This document shows positions 12,591 through 18,199 of a stretch of 18,199 bases of DNA, in pieces. The notes beneath the pieces are model-generated. The model saw only the letters and a program-made list of their open reading frames with translations, was not told where the DNA came from and made no database searches. The stretch comes from ARS1285 sp039796495 (GTDB lineage Archaea; Nanobdellota; Nanobdellia; Pacearchaeales; GW2011-AR1). Made by a program: the position numbers and the translations under genes. The stretch spans positions 1 to 18,199 of the forward strand of contig JBDKJQ010000047.1 of NCBI GenBank assembly GCA_039796495.1, written 5' to 3'. Position 1 is the first letter of the stretch. Every line of letters starts with the position of its first letter.

Positions 12591-12949
12591 TTCACCACAT
12601 TTAGTTTTATCCCAAAAGGATTTCCCGTCGTATCGATATTTTTTATCATCTCTTTGTTTTCCTTAAACTCTTGTTTTTGTAATACCAACACTTTTCGTGC
12701 TTTGGTGAACGCATCACATAATTTTAATTCAACAGGACAATTTTCCTCGCATGCCTTGCACAACGTGCACTTATATACAATCTTTTCAAAAAAACCCTCG
12801 TCAAGCATAATCGTCATGCCACGTGGAGAATACTGCTCTTTTCGCACATCACGCAAGACAGGACAAAAATTATTGCATCGTCCGCAACTGATGCATTTGT
12901 CAGTTATCTCTTTTATTTCTTGCTTCAGATTAAATTCTTCAACACTCAT
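12587..12949 (-). CDS. 2x[4Fe-4S] ferredoxin subunit of an FAD-linked dehydrogenase
   Basis: A 120-aa protein with two complete cluster motifs, CISCGRCNNFCP (Cys19, 22, 25, 29) and CTLCKACEENCP (Cys61, 64, 67, 71), separated by the SPRGMTIMLDEG linker typical of GlcF/GlpC/HdrC-type iron-sulfur subunits. The C-terminal ...IDTTGNPFGI is the segment that in fused proteins runs straight into the CCG domain; here the chain ends instead. It should shuttle electrons between the FAD subunit and the CCG subunit or an external carrier. Its ATG overlaps the FAD gene stop (ATGA), with AAGGAGGAG as ribosome binding site inside the FAD gene. It ends with TAG. Last gene of the operon. Confidence 0.88.
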   Translation of the reverse strand: MSVEEFNLKQEIKEITDKCISCGRCNNFCPVLRDVRKEQYSPRGMTIMLDEGFFEKIVYKCTLCKACEENCPVELKLCDAFTKARKVLVLQKQEFKENKEMIKNIDTTGNPFGIKLNVVN

Positions 12950-14499
12950 TTTTTCTCCTCCTTTTTCTCAGGTTTCTTGATAGTATTGTTCATGATGCTG
13001 TTTATCAGGTCCTGCTCACGTTTATTTGTCTGACTGGAAGGTTTTCTCTCAAGATTATCCGCGACAGTAATTTTCCCGCTCGGTTCACCAGCTGCACGTC
13101 GATTAAACATGATATTGCGTATTGCCTCTAATTCTGCGGGAGAAGTTTTCCTTTCAGCAGGTTTTTCAAAATCTTTTCCTCCCAACAAATTATTATTATT
13201 ATTATTATTATTCGCTTCAGCAAATACCGATTTTACCTCACTTTGTATATTTGACTCAGCGACAAGATTTTCCTGTTCAGGCTTTATCTCTGTTTTAACT
13301 GCGATGAATTTATCGACAGCAACCGTTTCTTTCTTTTCTTCAGTAGTACCCTCTCTATCAATTTTTTTTATTTCTTCCTGCGGTATCTCCGGAACGTAAT
13401 CAAACAGCTTTCCTTTGTTCATTTTTCCGATAGGATCATGTCTTTTTTTGATTCTTAAAAAAATCTTCTTCTCCAGATCATCCAAAAGATATTTTCTTTT
13501 GATTCCAATCGGGTAGCGTCCTTTTTTCCCTCCGGATTTTATGTTGAGATTGATAACCGTCTTTACTTTTTCTATTTCACTGTCGGTAAAAAAAGAATTG
13601 ATGATTCCCATGCCCAGATCACCGATAAACGGAACGCTCAACCCTTCAAGAGATAATGCATATTCCTTTATTTTATCAAAAAATAATTTCACATCCTCGC
13701 TTTGATAATAGTTGTTTTTATGAAGATAATAATATTCTTTTTTTATCATGTCAATCAGCGTGTGCAATCCCTCTCCCTGTATTTTTCCGCGACCAGAATT
13801 AAAGAAAACAATCACGTGATATTTTTCGGGAAAGCCAATGAGGGTGGAAACTTTTTTTGAATAAAATTTTAACATGATAACTTCAGGATCTGCCTTAAGC
13901 CGACGTGCGGTGGCGATAATTTCATCAAGATTGTCTGACTGCAGAATGGAAGCAGTGGGTTCTATAAGAGGAACATATTTTAATGAAGCATTGACAATGA
14001 CACCGGTCGTGCCTTCCATGCCGCAGGCTTCTGCAAGGTCAGCCTTGCCCGCACTAATAAGTCCGCCTTTACCATCGACAAATTCTATCTTCTCCACCCA
14101 GTCTTTCATTGCTCCATAACGCATGCTTTTTTCTCCAATACAATTGACTGCAATCATACTGCCGATAGTGGACTGTTCATTAAAGCAGATAGGAAATTCC
14201 ATCCTCATCTGTTTTAGTCGTTCGTTGAGTTCTTTAAGAGTAATGCCTGCTTCAACCTGTACGATTTTTTTAGTCGTATCAACCGAGATCAGTTTATTCA
14301 GACCCCTCATCTCAATAAGAGCTGCATTATCAGCATGCGCTCCCCCAACAAAAGTAGTTCCGCTGCCGCGCGGCACAATTGATTCGTGCCCTCGAATGAT
14401 TTTCTGGATTTCTTCTTTTGTGGTCGGATAGAAAATGTTCAGCGGCTTTCCTTTCATCCGTGAAGCATCAATAGTATAGCAAATTTCTTCTTTATTCAT
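12946..14499 (-). CDS. FAD-linked oxidase (GlcD/D-lactate dehydrogenase type) with disordered tail
   Basis: A 517-aa protein. Residues about 20-190 are a PCMH-type FAD-binding domain (FYPTTKEEIQ; PRGSGTTFVGGAH at 43-54; VEAGITLKELN; GMEGTTGVIVNASLKYVPL). Residues about 190-370 are an FAD-oxidase C domain ending LRIKKRHDPIGKMNKGKL, the equivalent of the usual KxxxDPxxxxNPGK. The flavoprotein probably oxidises a 2-hydroxyacid such as lactate or glycolate; the substrate is inferred. The last about 130 residues are charged and low-complexity, with eight Asn in a row from a microsatellite and a Lys/Glu end, so they are likely disordered. The start is firm: GAGGTGATCA at 14506-14515 is 6 nt before the ATG. 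It overlaps the CCG gene by 8 nt. Confidence 0.9.
   Translation of the reverse strand: MNKEEICYTIDASRMKGKPLNIFYPTTKEEIQKIIRGHESIVPRGSGTTFVGGAHADNAALIEMRGLNKLISVDTTKKIVQVEAGITLKELNERLKQMRMEFPICFNEQSTIGSMIAVNCIGEKSMRYGAMKDWVEKIEFVDGKGGLISAGKADLAEACGMEGTTGVIVNASLKYVPLIEPTASILQSDNLDEIIATARRLKADPEVIMLKFYSKKVSTLIGFPEKYHVIVFFNSGRGKIQGEGLHTLIDMIKKEYYYLHKNNYYQSEDVKLFFDKIKEYALSLEGLSVPFIGDLGMGIINSFFTDSEIEKVKTVINLNIKSGGKKGRYPIGIKRKYLLDDLEKKIFLRIKKRHDPIGKMNKGKLFDYVPEIPQEEIKKIDREGTTEEKKETVAVDKFIAVKTEIKPEQENLVAESNIQSEVKSVFAEANNNNNNNNLLGGKDFEKPAERKTSPAELEAIRNIMFNRRAAGEPSGKITVADNLERKPSSQTNKREQDLINSIMNNTIKKPEKKEEKK
13189..13212 (+). repeat. (ATT)8 trinucleotide microsatellite within the FAD-oxidase gene
   Basis: Eight perfect ATT units encode eight Asn on the minus strand, in the disordered C-terminal tail. 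Changes of whole units keep the frame, so the length may vary between strains. Confidence 0.9.
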
Positions 14500-15316
14500 T
14501 TTCTGTGATCACCTCAGTCAGCTTGTTATCTTCAATGATGTTATTTTCATTACTTATTTCTTCAATCTGCTCTTGCACCGTAATACCAAGAGCACGTGCA
14601 AGAACATGCGACAATTCAAGAACCGTAACACCTGCTTTTTCACTCTGTTTTTGTAAGAGATTATAATTATCAAAACTACAGACGACCATTTTTGTGACTC
14701 CAATGCGTTTTGCCTGCAACAATCGCTCACGCGCCAAGTTATCCGCAAGCTCTGGATCAACAAACGTCAAGCCACCACAACTACCACAGCAGAAACTGTT
14801 TTCTTTTGTATTATCCATCTCGCGTAGGTCATATCCTAATAATTTTAAAATCGCGCGTGGCTCTTCATAAACTTTGCAGTATCGCCCCAAATAACAATTA
14901 TCATGGTAGGTTATCGTCTCTCTCGCAGAAACTTTCACCAGCGACGGGCGCTTCTCCAGTTTTTTCAAAAGTATTTCCCAGATATTTTCAACAGGAATAT
15001 CCCAGTCAGGGATTAATTGTTTATATGTTTGCGCGAGCATCTTATAACATTCAGGAGAATTGGTGATTATCTTTGTAACCTTCTGACCCTTTAAAAAATC
15101 AAAATTATCTCGTGCAATCGTGCGCGCAGTCTGTTCATACCCTGCTTCCCATGCCTCCCGTCCTGAAAATAATTGTTTTTCCAGAAGTTTCACCGGAATG
15201 CCAAGTGCTGCAAATATCTTCAGATATAATTCATACCCTTCCCGATGCTTCAATAATGTCGTGCTATCAGGCATATAGACAGCATCATTCCGTGCAAATA
15301 ATGAAAATAACCCCAT
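14492..15316 (-). CDS. CCG-domain (HdrB/GlcF-like) iron-sulfur protein with a degenerate first half
   Basis: A 274-aa protein. The C-terminal half has a full cysteine-rich CCG module: YHDNCYLGR (Cys141), then FCCGSCGG (Cys176, 177, 180) and VVCSFD (Cys213), as in HdrB, GlpC, LutA and GlcF. The first module, where Y-x-P-GC and CCG are expected, reads YMPDSTTLLKHREGY and QLFSGREAWEAGY; its cysteines are gone while the surrounding pattern persists. One cluster or zinc site rather than two is therefore inferred. It would be the redox partner of the FAD subunit at the membrane or with a quinone or thiol. First gene of the operon, with a TTTTTAAATTCC box at 15343-15354. Its 3' end overlaps the FAD gene. 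Confidence 0.85.
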   Translation of the reverse strand: MGLFSLFARNDAVYMPDSTTLLKHREGYELYLKIFAALGIPVKLLEKQLFSGREAWEAGYEQTARTIARDNFDFLKGQKVTKIITNSPECYKMLAQTYKQLIPDWDIPVENIWEILLKKLEKRPSLVKVSARETITYHDNCYLGRYCKVYEEPRAILKLLGYDLREMDNTKENSFCCGSCGGLTFVDPELADNLARERLLQAKRIGVTKMVVCSFDNYNLLQKQSEKAGVTVLELSHVLARALGITVQEQIEEISNENNIIEDNKLTEVITENE

Positions 15317-15342
15317 TTTTATGAATAATAAAACAAACTTCA

Positions 15343-15354
15343 GGAATTTAAAAA
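15343..15354 (-). promoter_or_regulatory. TATA box of the CCG/FAD/ferredoxin operon
   Basis: TTTTTAAATTCC on the minus strand, about 32 nt before the ATG at 15316. Confidence 0.5.
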
Positions 15355-15396
15355 GAATATGTTGATTGCGATGATTATAATGGAGTATATGTTTTG

Positions 15397-16167
15397 TTAT
15401 TTTCTTCGAGCAGAAAGATAAAGAAAGAAAATCCCGAGGATAAATGATAAAATTCCTAAACTGTTAATGCTACGAGGTGAAAAATCAATAATAGTATAGC
15501 CGGTAAAAGATGAAGAAAGAAAAAATAAACTTGCCAAAATAGAAACGATACCTAAGGGCAAAAAAAGATGAGCAAGTTGTTCAAGACCGCCTTCCTTTTT
15601 CTCAAAATGAGTTTTATCCTCGGATAATTGATAACCGTGTGCGGGAACGAAACGATATTTGAGTTTGAAAGTATCTTCAAGTGTATTAAGAGCAGAGTAA
15701 TAATTTTTAGGATAATTTTCATTATCACTGTTCTTAAGATGCGCATCTAATACACTCATTTTTATCTCATAATATGCAAGAAGACTGGAACGTTTTTTAT
15801 CTCTAAGTTTACGAAAAGAGGGAGTTTTTTTAGTTTTTCTCATAATAAGATAACCTTTTACTTCCCCTGTTTCTTTATCTGTCTGAGCTATCCACATATT
15901 TTTCATGTCATCATTAGAAAGAAATTTTCCAAAATCTAGATTACTCGGAACAACAGGATAACCTGGGTGCGTGTGTATATCCGAATATCCCTTTTTCTTT
16001 TTTTCTGCATTCTTTTCCAAAGCCTCAAGATTATCTCCCACGCTTTGTTCTGTGCGATCACTATCTGCCTGAAACATCTCTTCTCCCTTAAATTTAAGAT
16101 ATCCGGACTCCAAATGCGGGTCTTTAACACTTTCAATAATATCTTTCGGACTTCTCTTTTTTTTCAT
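15397..16167 (-). CDS. Membrane-anchored JAMM/MPN-type putative metalloprotease
   Basis: A 256-aa protein. SDIHTHPGYPVVPSNLD gives His65-x-His67-x7-Ser75-x2-Asp78, exactly the JAMM zinc-binding spacing, with the usual Pro after the second His and before the Ser. Glu29/Glu30 about 36 residues upstream could be the catalytic Glu. JAMM enzymes cut isopeptide or peptide bonds next to ubiquitin-like folds; activity here is inferred. A charged middle domain follows, then two C-terminal helices (about 204-222 and 235-252) with FFLSSSFTGYTI...LGILSFILGIFFLYLSARRK, a DPANN-style anchor. There is no signal peptide. The ATG is 1 nt after the HEPN stop, so this is the third gene of the MNT-HEPN operon. 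Confidence 0.65.
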   Translation of the reverse strand: MKKKRSPKDIIESVKDPHLESGYLKFKGEEMFQADSDRTEQSVGDNLEALEKNAEKKKKGYSDIHTHPGYPVVPSNLDFGKFLSNDDMKNMWIAQTDKETGEVKGYLIMRKTKKTPSFRKLRDKKRSSLLAYYEIKMSVLDAHLKNSDNENYPKNYYSALNTLEDTFKLKYRFVPAHGYQLSEDKTHFEKKEGGLEQLAHLFLPLGIVSILASLFFLSSSFTGYTIIDFSPRSINSLGILSFILGIFFLYLSARRK

Positions 16168-16168
16168 G

Positions 16169-16570
16169 TTATGAATTACCTAATTCTTTTTTTATGGCTT
16201 CAAATAATGGATAAAAACATGCTTTTGCAATCGACACAGCATCTTCTGCTTCAGCTTGAGAAGGAATATATCCATAATAATTAATATTATGGCGCAACTT
16301 TCTTAAAGTATCAATTAACACAACGGGGCGTTTCGTTTTTACAGGGATACTTTCAAGTTCCCTTATTTGTTCGATATGATCTTCAGAACTAAAACCTTTT
16401 GAGATTAATCGAGCATCCCCCAGCATACGAAAACATTCATATATGTTTCTTATAACATTGAAAGAAGATTCTTCGGTTATCGACAATGTAAGCGTATACT
16501 TTAATTCCTTTTCAGCAGCGTGTAAAATACTAAGGGCATTTTTCTTATCAGGGTGTTTTGTCCTTATCAC
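16169..16570 (-). CDS. HEPN-domain protein, partner of the MNT nucleotidyltransferase
   Basis: A 133-aa all-helical protein. Middle: FNVIRNIYECFRMLGDARLISKGF; late helix: LIDTLRKLRHNINYYGYIPSQAEAEDAVSIAKACF, the archaeal HEPN variant that carries R-x-x-x-x-Y-x-G where toxic HEPN RNases have RX4-6H. Counting from Arg93, the sixth position is Tyr98 and not His, so ribonuclease activity is uncertain. HEPN proteins paired with MNT enzymes form toxin-antitoxin modules in which the MNT modifies the HEPN. The start is a GTG at 16570, read as GTGA overlapping the MNT stop, with GAGGTGAG 3-4 nt upstream. Followed 1 nt later by the JAMM gene. Confidence 0.75.
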   Translation of the reverse strand: MIRTKHPDKKNALSILHAAEKELKYTLTLSITEESSFNVIRNIYECFRMLGDARLISKGFSSEDHIEQIRELESIPVKTKRPVVLIDTLRKLRHNINYYGYIPSQAEAEDAVSIAKACFYPLFEAIKKELGNS

Positions 16571-17154
16571 GGTCTCACCTCAAGAAATCCATCTAGAGCT
16601 ATTCCATTAGCAATATTTGCAAATAGATTGAGATCTATTTTATTTCTTGAAAATATATGTACATTAACCGGAACGTTTTTTCTGTATCCAAGCTGTTCTA
16701 TAATTCCCAAACGATGTATCTGAAGTTCCTGATTACCAACAATTTCAACAGCGATATCTATATCACTTTCTTCAATGTCAACCCCCCATCGATAGCTCCC
16801 AAATAAGATAACCGCTCGTGCTCCAGGAACTGCTTTGTATACAGCATCTAATATTCCTGATTCGTAAATAAGTGAAAGATTTATCGGAATCTTTTTTGTT
16901 TTAAAAAAAGGATGCTCTTGATTTGCTTGCAATAGCCATGCTTTTCCGATTATTTCCCTTTGCAAAAAGCGTATGCTCATAAGATATTCCACTGCCTTTT
17001 TAGTAGATGTTTTTGAAGAGCCAATTGAAGAGGATAAATCGTTTAATCCTATTTTGCTCTTAGGATAATTGAAGAACCATTGCCAACACCGTGATACGGC
17101 TACTTCTATATCCTCAACTTTTATTCCTTTTAATACGTTTTTATTATTCTTCAT
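16567..17154 (-). CDS. HTH-MNT nucleotidyltransferase
   Basis: A 195-aa protein. Residues about 14-75 look like a winged-helix/HTH domain (IGLNDLSSSIGSSKTSTKKAVEYLMSIRFLQREI). Residues about 100-195 are a minimal nucleotidyltransferase with ILFGSYRWGVDIEESDIDIAVE: GS (119-120) and Asp131/Asp133 as metal ligands. Such enzymes transfer AMP or short oligoA to a partner, typically a HEPN protein. The frame opens at a TTG at 17172 and an ATG at 17169, but a TATATA box at 17174-17184 points to leaderless initiation at the ATG at 17154 (MKNNKNVLK), which is chosen. The stop overlaps the HEPN start by 4 nt. The HTH suggests it also controls the operon. Confidence 0.85.
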   Translation of the reverse strand: MKNNKNVLKGIKVEDIEVAVSRCWQWFFNYPKSKIGLNDLSSSIGSSKTSTKKAVEYLMSIRFLQREIIGKAWLLQANQEHPFFKTKKIPINLSLIYESGILDAVYKAVPGARAVILFGSYRWGVDIEESDIDIAVEIVGNQELQIHRLGIIEQLGYRKNVPVNVHIFSRNKIDLNLFANIANGIALDGFLEVRP

Positions 17155-17173
17155 ATAAATGAACAGCATCAAA

Positions 17174-17184
17174 ACTATATAAGC
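17174..17184 (-). promoter_or_regulatory. TATA box of the MNT-HEPN-JAMM operon
   Basis: GCTTATATAGT on the minus strand, centred about 25 nt from the ATG at 17154. It selects that start over the upstream TTG and ATG. Confidence 0.6.
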
Positions 17185-17261
17185 TTTTTCAATACCATAT
17201 AGTTCTAAAATAGCTTAAGTGAACATTATCAGAACCATGCCTTCTGCCAACGGTTTTATTC

Positions 17262-17275
17262 AACGCCTCTGCTGG
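17262..17275 (-). repeat. 14-bp duplicate of the tRNA-Ser 3' end
   Basis: CCAGCAGAGGCGTT (minus strand) is identical to 17393-17406, which spans the end of the T stem, the 3' acceptor strand, the discriminator and two trailer bases of tRNA-Ser. The copies lie in the same orientation 131 bp apart. The arrangement resembles att-site duplication by a tRNA-integrating element, or a tRNA fragment left by recombination. Confidence 0.6.
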
Positions 17276-17391
17276 ATCAGAAAATACATTTTCTGATTCC
17301 TCAAAAGTAAACCTTTCTTCAGTGAAACGAATCTACAAACTTGTTTGTATCTAGCCCGATATCCCCAAGATAATCGGACTTTCAGTCCGAT
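17276..17391. repeat. Three hairpins between the tRNA-Ser and its 3'-end duplicate
   Basis: ATCAGAAAAT/ATTTTCTGAT (17276-17285 with 17288-17297), TACAAAC/GTTTGTA in 17334-17349, and ATCGGACT/AGTCCGAT (17373-17380 with 17384-17391). The last can alternatively pair through CCGATATC (17356-17363). It lies four bases from the tRNA 3' end. I see no ORF in this gap. Confidence 0.55.
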
Positions 17392-17394
17392 GAA

Positions 17395-17474
17395 CGCCTC
17401 TGCTGGGAATCGAACCCAGGAGCCCAAAGGGCCAAGATTTCCAATCTTGTGCACTACCACTATGCGACAAAGGC
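17395..17474 (-). tRNA. tRNA-Ser (anticodon GGA)
   Basis: An 80-nt cloverleaf. Acceptor GCCTTTG/CAGAGGC with one G-U; D arm GCA/TGC with a GTGG-containing loop; anticodon stem CAAGA/TCTTG with loop TTGGAAA (anticodon GGA at 17440-17442, reading UCC/UCU); long class II variable arm GCCCTTTGGGC; T arm CTGGG-TTCGATT-CCCAG; discriminator G. The long variable arm and G73 confirm serine. CCA is not encoded. A TTAATAAAATC box at 17496-17506 is about 25 nt upstream. There is no intron. Confidence 0.93.
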
Positions 17475-17495
17475 ACAACACATTCATTCTAATTG

Positions 17496-17506
17496 ATTTT
17501 ATTAAT
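17496..17506 (-). promoter_or_regulatory. TATA box of tRNA-Ser
   Basis: TTAATAAAATC on the minus strand, about 26 nt before the first tRNA base. Confidence 0.45.
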
Positions 17507-17514
17507 CTTCCCTC

Positions 17515-17661
17515 TCAAGAAATTTTTTTCCTAAATCCATACGGGCAATGCGTGCATCCTGATTCGCAGCAATATCCTCGTTTCAATAAATATTTCTCAG
17601 TGAACACCATCAGTCCTTCATCGTTGAAATAGTAATCTCCTGGTTCAAGCTTTTCTGCCAT
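17515..17661 (-). CDS. DUF5522 small cysteine-rich protein
   Basis: A 48-aa protein started at the ATG at 17661: MAEKLEPGDYYFNDEG..., then LMVFTEKYLLKRGYCCESGCTHCPYGFRK. The VFT-x-x-Y-x-x-KRG-x-CC-x-x-x-C-x-x-CPYG signature is that of DUF5522, a tiny protein spread across bacteria and archaea, probably metal-binding (four or five Cys), with function unknown. The frame runs open to 17772, but those 37 codons are a poor, Phe-rich extension. A TTATTAAT-like box at 17681-17688 places a leaderless start at 17661. Its stop is about 40 nt upstream of the tRNA. Confidence 0.85.
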   Translation of the reverse strand: MAEKLEPGDYYFNDEGLMVFTEKYLLKRGYCCESGCTHCPYGFRKKIS

Positions 17662-17780
17662 AGAATCAATAAGAGAAAGAATTAATAAGAATTTGCATGG
17701 GAGAGCATTCAACAAAATCCTCCGCTCACCTATATAAAAATCAAAACAAAAAATACGAAAATAAAAAAACAAAAATAAAA

Positions 17781-18199
17781 TTAAGCACTTACAATTCTAC
17801 AGCATCGCGCAGTGACTTCAGCACTTCCGCCATATTCTCCAATACAGCGATTCTGATCTCTCATGCGCTGTTCATTGCCGTATCCATCTGCGCCAGCACT
17901 ATTACAGCCAGTTAAAACCCATCCGCCATTGTCCTGTCTACAGGTCAAAGCAGGAGCTCCATGTTCACCGCTATATAACACGTCAAGGGTAAACACATCT
18001 TCAAAATTATAATCCACGCCTGATGTTGCCTTAAATGCACCCCTTTTTAACTCGTGAGCCAAATACGCTTCATCAGCAAATCCCGTTACGCATTCAAGTT
18101 CAACTGCACCAGTAGTAGTACCTCCATCGGTACCACCTCCACTTGTTGGTTGTTCACAGCTGTCTCCGTCCCACGTTGTTCCACTCGGACATTCACAGA
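17781..18199 (-). CDS. Secreted cysteine-rich protein, N-terminus beyond window edge
   Basis: The frame is open from the right edge to a TAA at 17781-17783 (about 139 residues seen). The only internal start-like codon (TTG at 18062) lies mid-domain, so the gene must begin outside. It opens with CECPSGTTWDGDSCEQP, a short EGF-like/cysteine knot unit, then a Gly/Thr linker (GGGTDGGTTTGA), then a domain with VELECVTGFADEAYLAHELKRG ... ALTCRQDNGGWVLTGCNSAG ... NRCIGEYG ... ARCCRIV. Six further cysteines in that domain suggest disulfides and export. The terminal domain is not one I can name. Function is probably surface binding. Confidence 0.75.
   Translation of the reverse strand, partial: CECPSGTTWDGDSCEQPTSGGGTDGGTTTGAVELECVTGFADEAYLAHELKRGAFKATSGVDYNFEDVFTLDVLYSGEHGAPALTCRQDNGGWVLTGCNSAGADGYGNEQRMRDQNRCIGEYGGSAEVTARCCRIVSA

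Noticed and set aside
13189..13212. (ATT)8 as a CRISPR-like or regulatory repeat
   Set aside because: A simple microsatellite within a coding region, without spacers.
14710..15066. Plus-strand frame opposite the CCG gene
   Set aside because: Antisense to a conserved iron-sulfur protein; no domain or promoter.
17662..17772. N-terminal extension of the DUF5522 protein
   Set aside because: The Phe-rich translation is not typical of the family, and the TATA box at 17681 would lie inside it.
17781..18062. A complete 93-aa gene starting at the TTG at 18062
   Set aside because: The frame is open to the window edge with cysteine-rich sequence upstream, so the gene is the end of a longer secreted protein.

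Overview
The window reads as a chromosome segment of an AT-rich, small-genome archaeon, most likely of the DPANN group (Woesearchaeales/Pacearchaeales-like). The reasons are an archaeal-type ribosomal protein uS10, A/T-rich TATA boxes about 25 nt upstream of many start codons (leaderless transcripts) mixed with GGAGGTGA-type ribosome binding sites inside operons, a tRNA-Ser without an encoded CCA, many very short membrane or cysteine-rich secreted proteins, and a C-terminal double membrane anchor of a style I associate with DPANN exported proteins. The phylum-level placement is inference.

Layout. 1-580 (minus): a 47-aa CxC/HxxxH mini-protein followed by ribose-5-phosphate isomerase B, cut by the window edge. 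657-1971: two divergent secreted proteins, one with 16 cysteines. 2029-4913: a six-TM protein with an AlbA_2 (Schlafen-type) domain, a HAD hydrolase, a circularly permuted GTPase and an overlapping zinc ribbon. 4972-8058 is an accessory-looking block: a 48-aa ribbon-helix-helix repressor with candidate operator repeats, a SNF2-like ATPase interrupted by one in-frame TAG and lacking a recognisable second helicase domain, a RelB/RelE-like toxin-antitoxin pair, and an unknown 266-aa protein. 8063-9235: small membrane proteins (DUF5652-like, a four-TM protein, a miniature DUF445). 9244-9389: a 146-bp hairpin-rich element with imperfect terminal inverted repeats. 9423-10267: an unknown small protein convergent with LemA. 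10268-10593: a gene-free stretch with a locally GC-rich structured segment and a hairpin cluster. 10594-11836: a degenerate thioredoxin-fold membrane protein and two small membrane proteins. 11863-12590: uS10, preceded by a 16-codon ORF that carries the only good ribosome binding site, then an unknown partner.

12587-15316 (minus) is an operon of a CCG-type cysteine-rich protein, an FAD-linked oxidase and a 2x[4Fe-4S] ferredoxin. Together they look like a split and reordered GlcD/GlcF (lactate/glycolate dehydrogenase-type) enzyme. 15397-17172 (minus) is a tightly coupled operon of an HTH-nucleotidyltransferase (MNT), a HEPN protein and a membrane-anchored protein with a perfect JAMM metalloprotease spacing motif. 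This is the best candidate in the window for an undescribed system. 17262-17474 holds tRNA-Ser(GGA) and a 14-bp duplicate of its 3' end. 17515-18199: a DUF5522 protein and the C-terminal part of a secreted cysteine-rich protein.

The gene layout is very compact. Three convergent pairs overlap at their stop codons (TTAA/CTAA), and operonic genes overlap by 4-8 nt. Several genes end in TAG (LemA, the ferredoxin, the RelE-like toxin), so TAG is an ordinary stop codon here.
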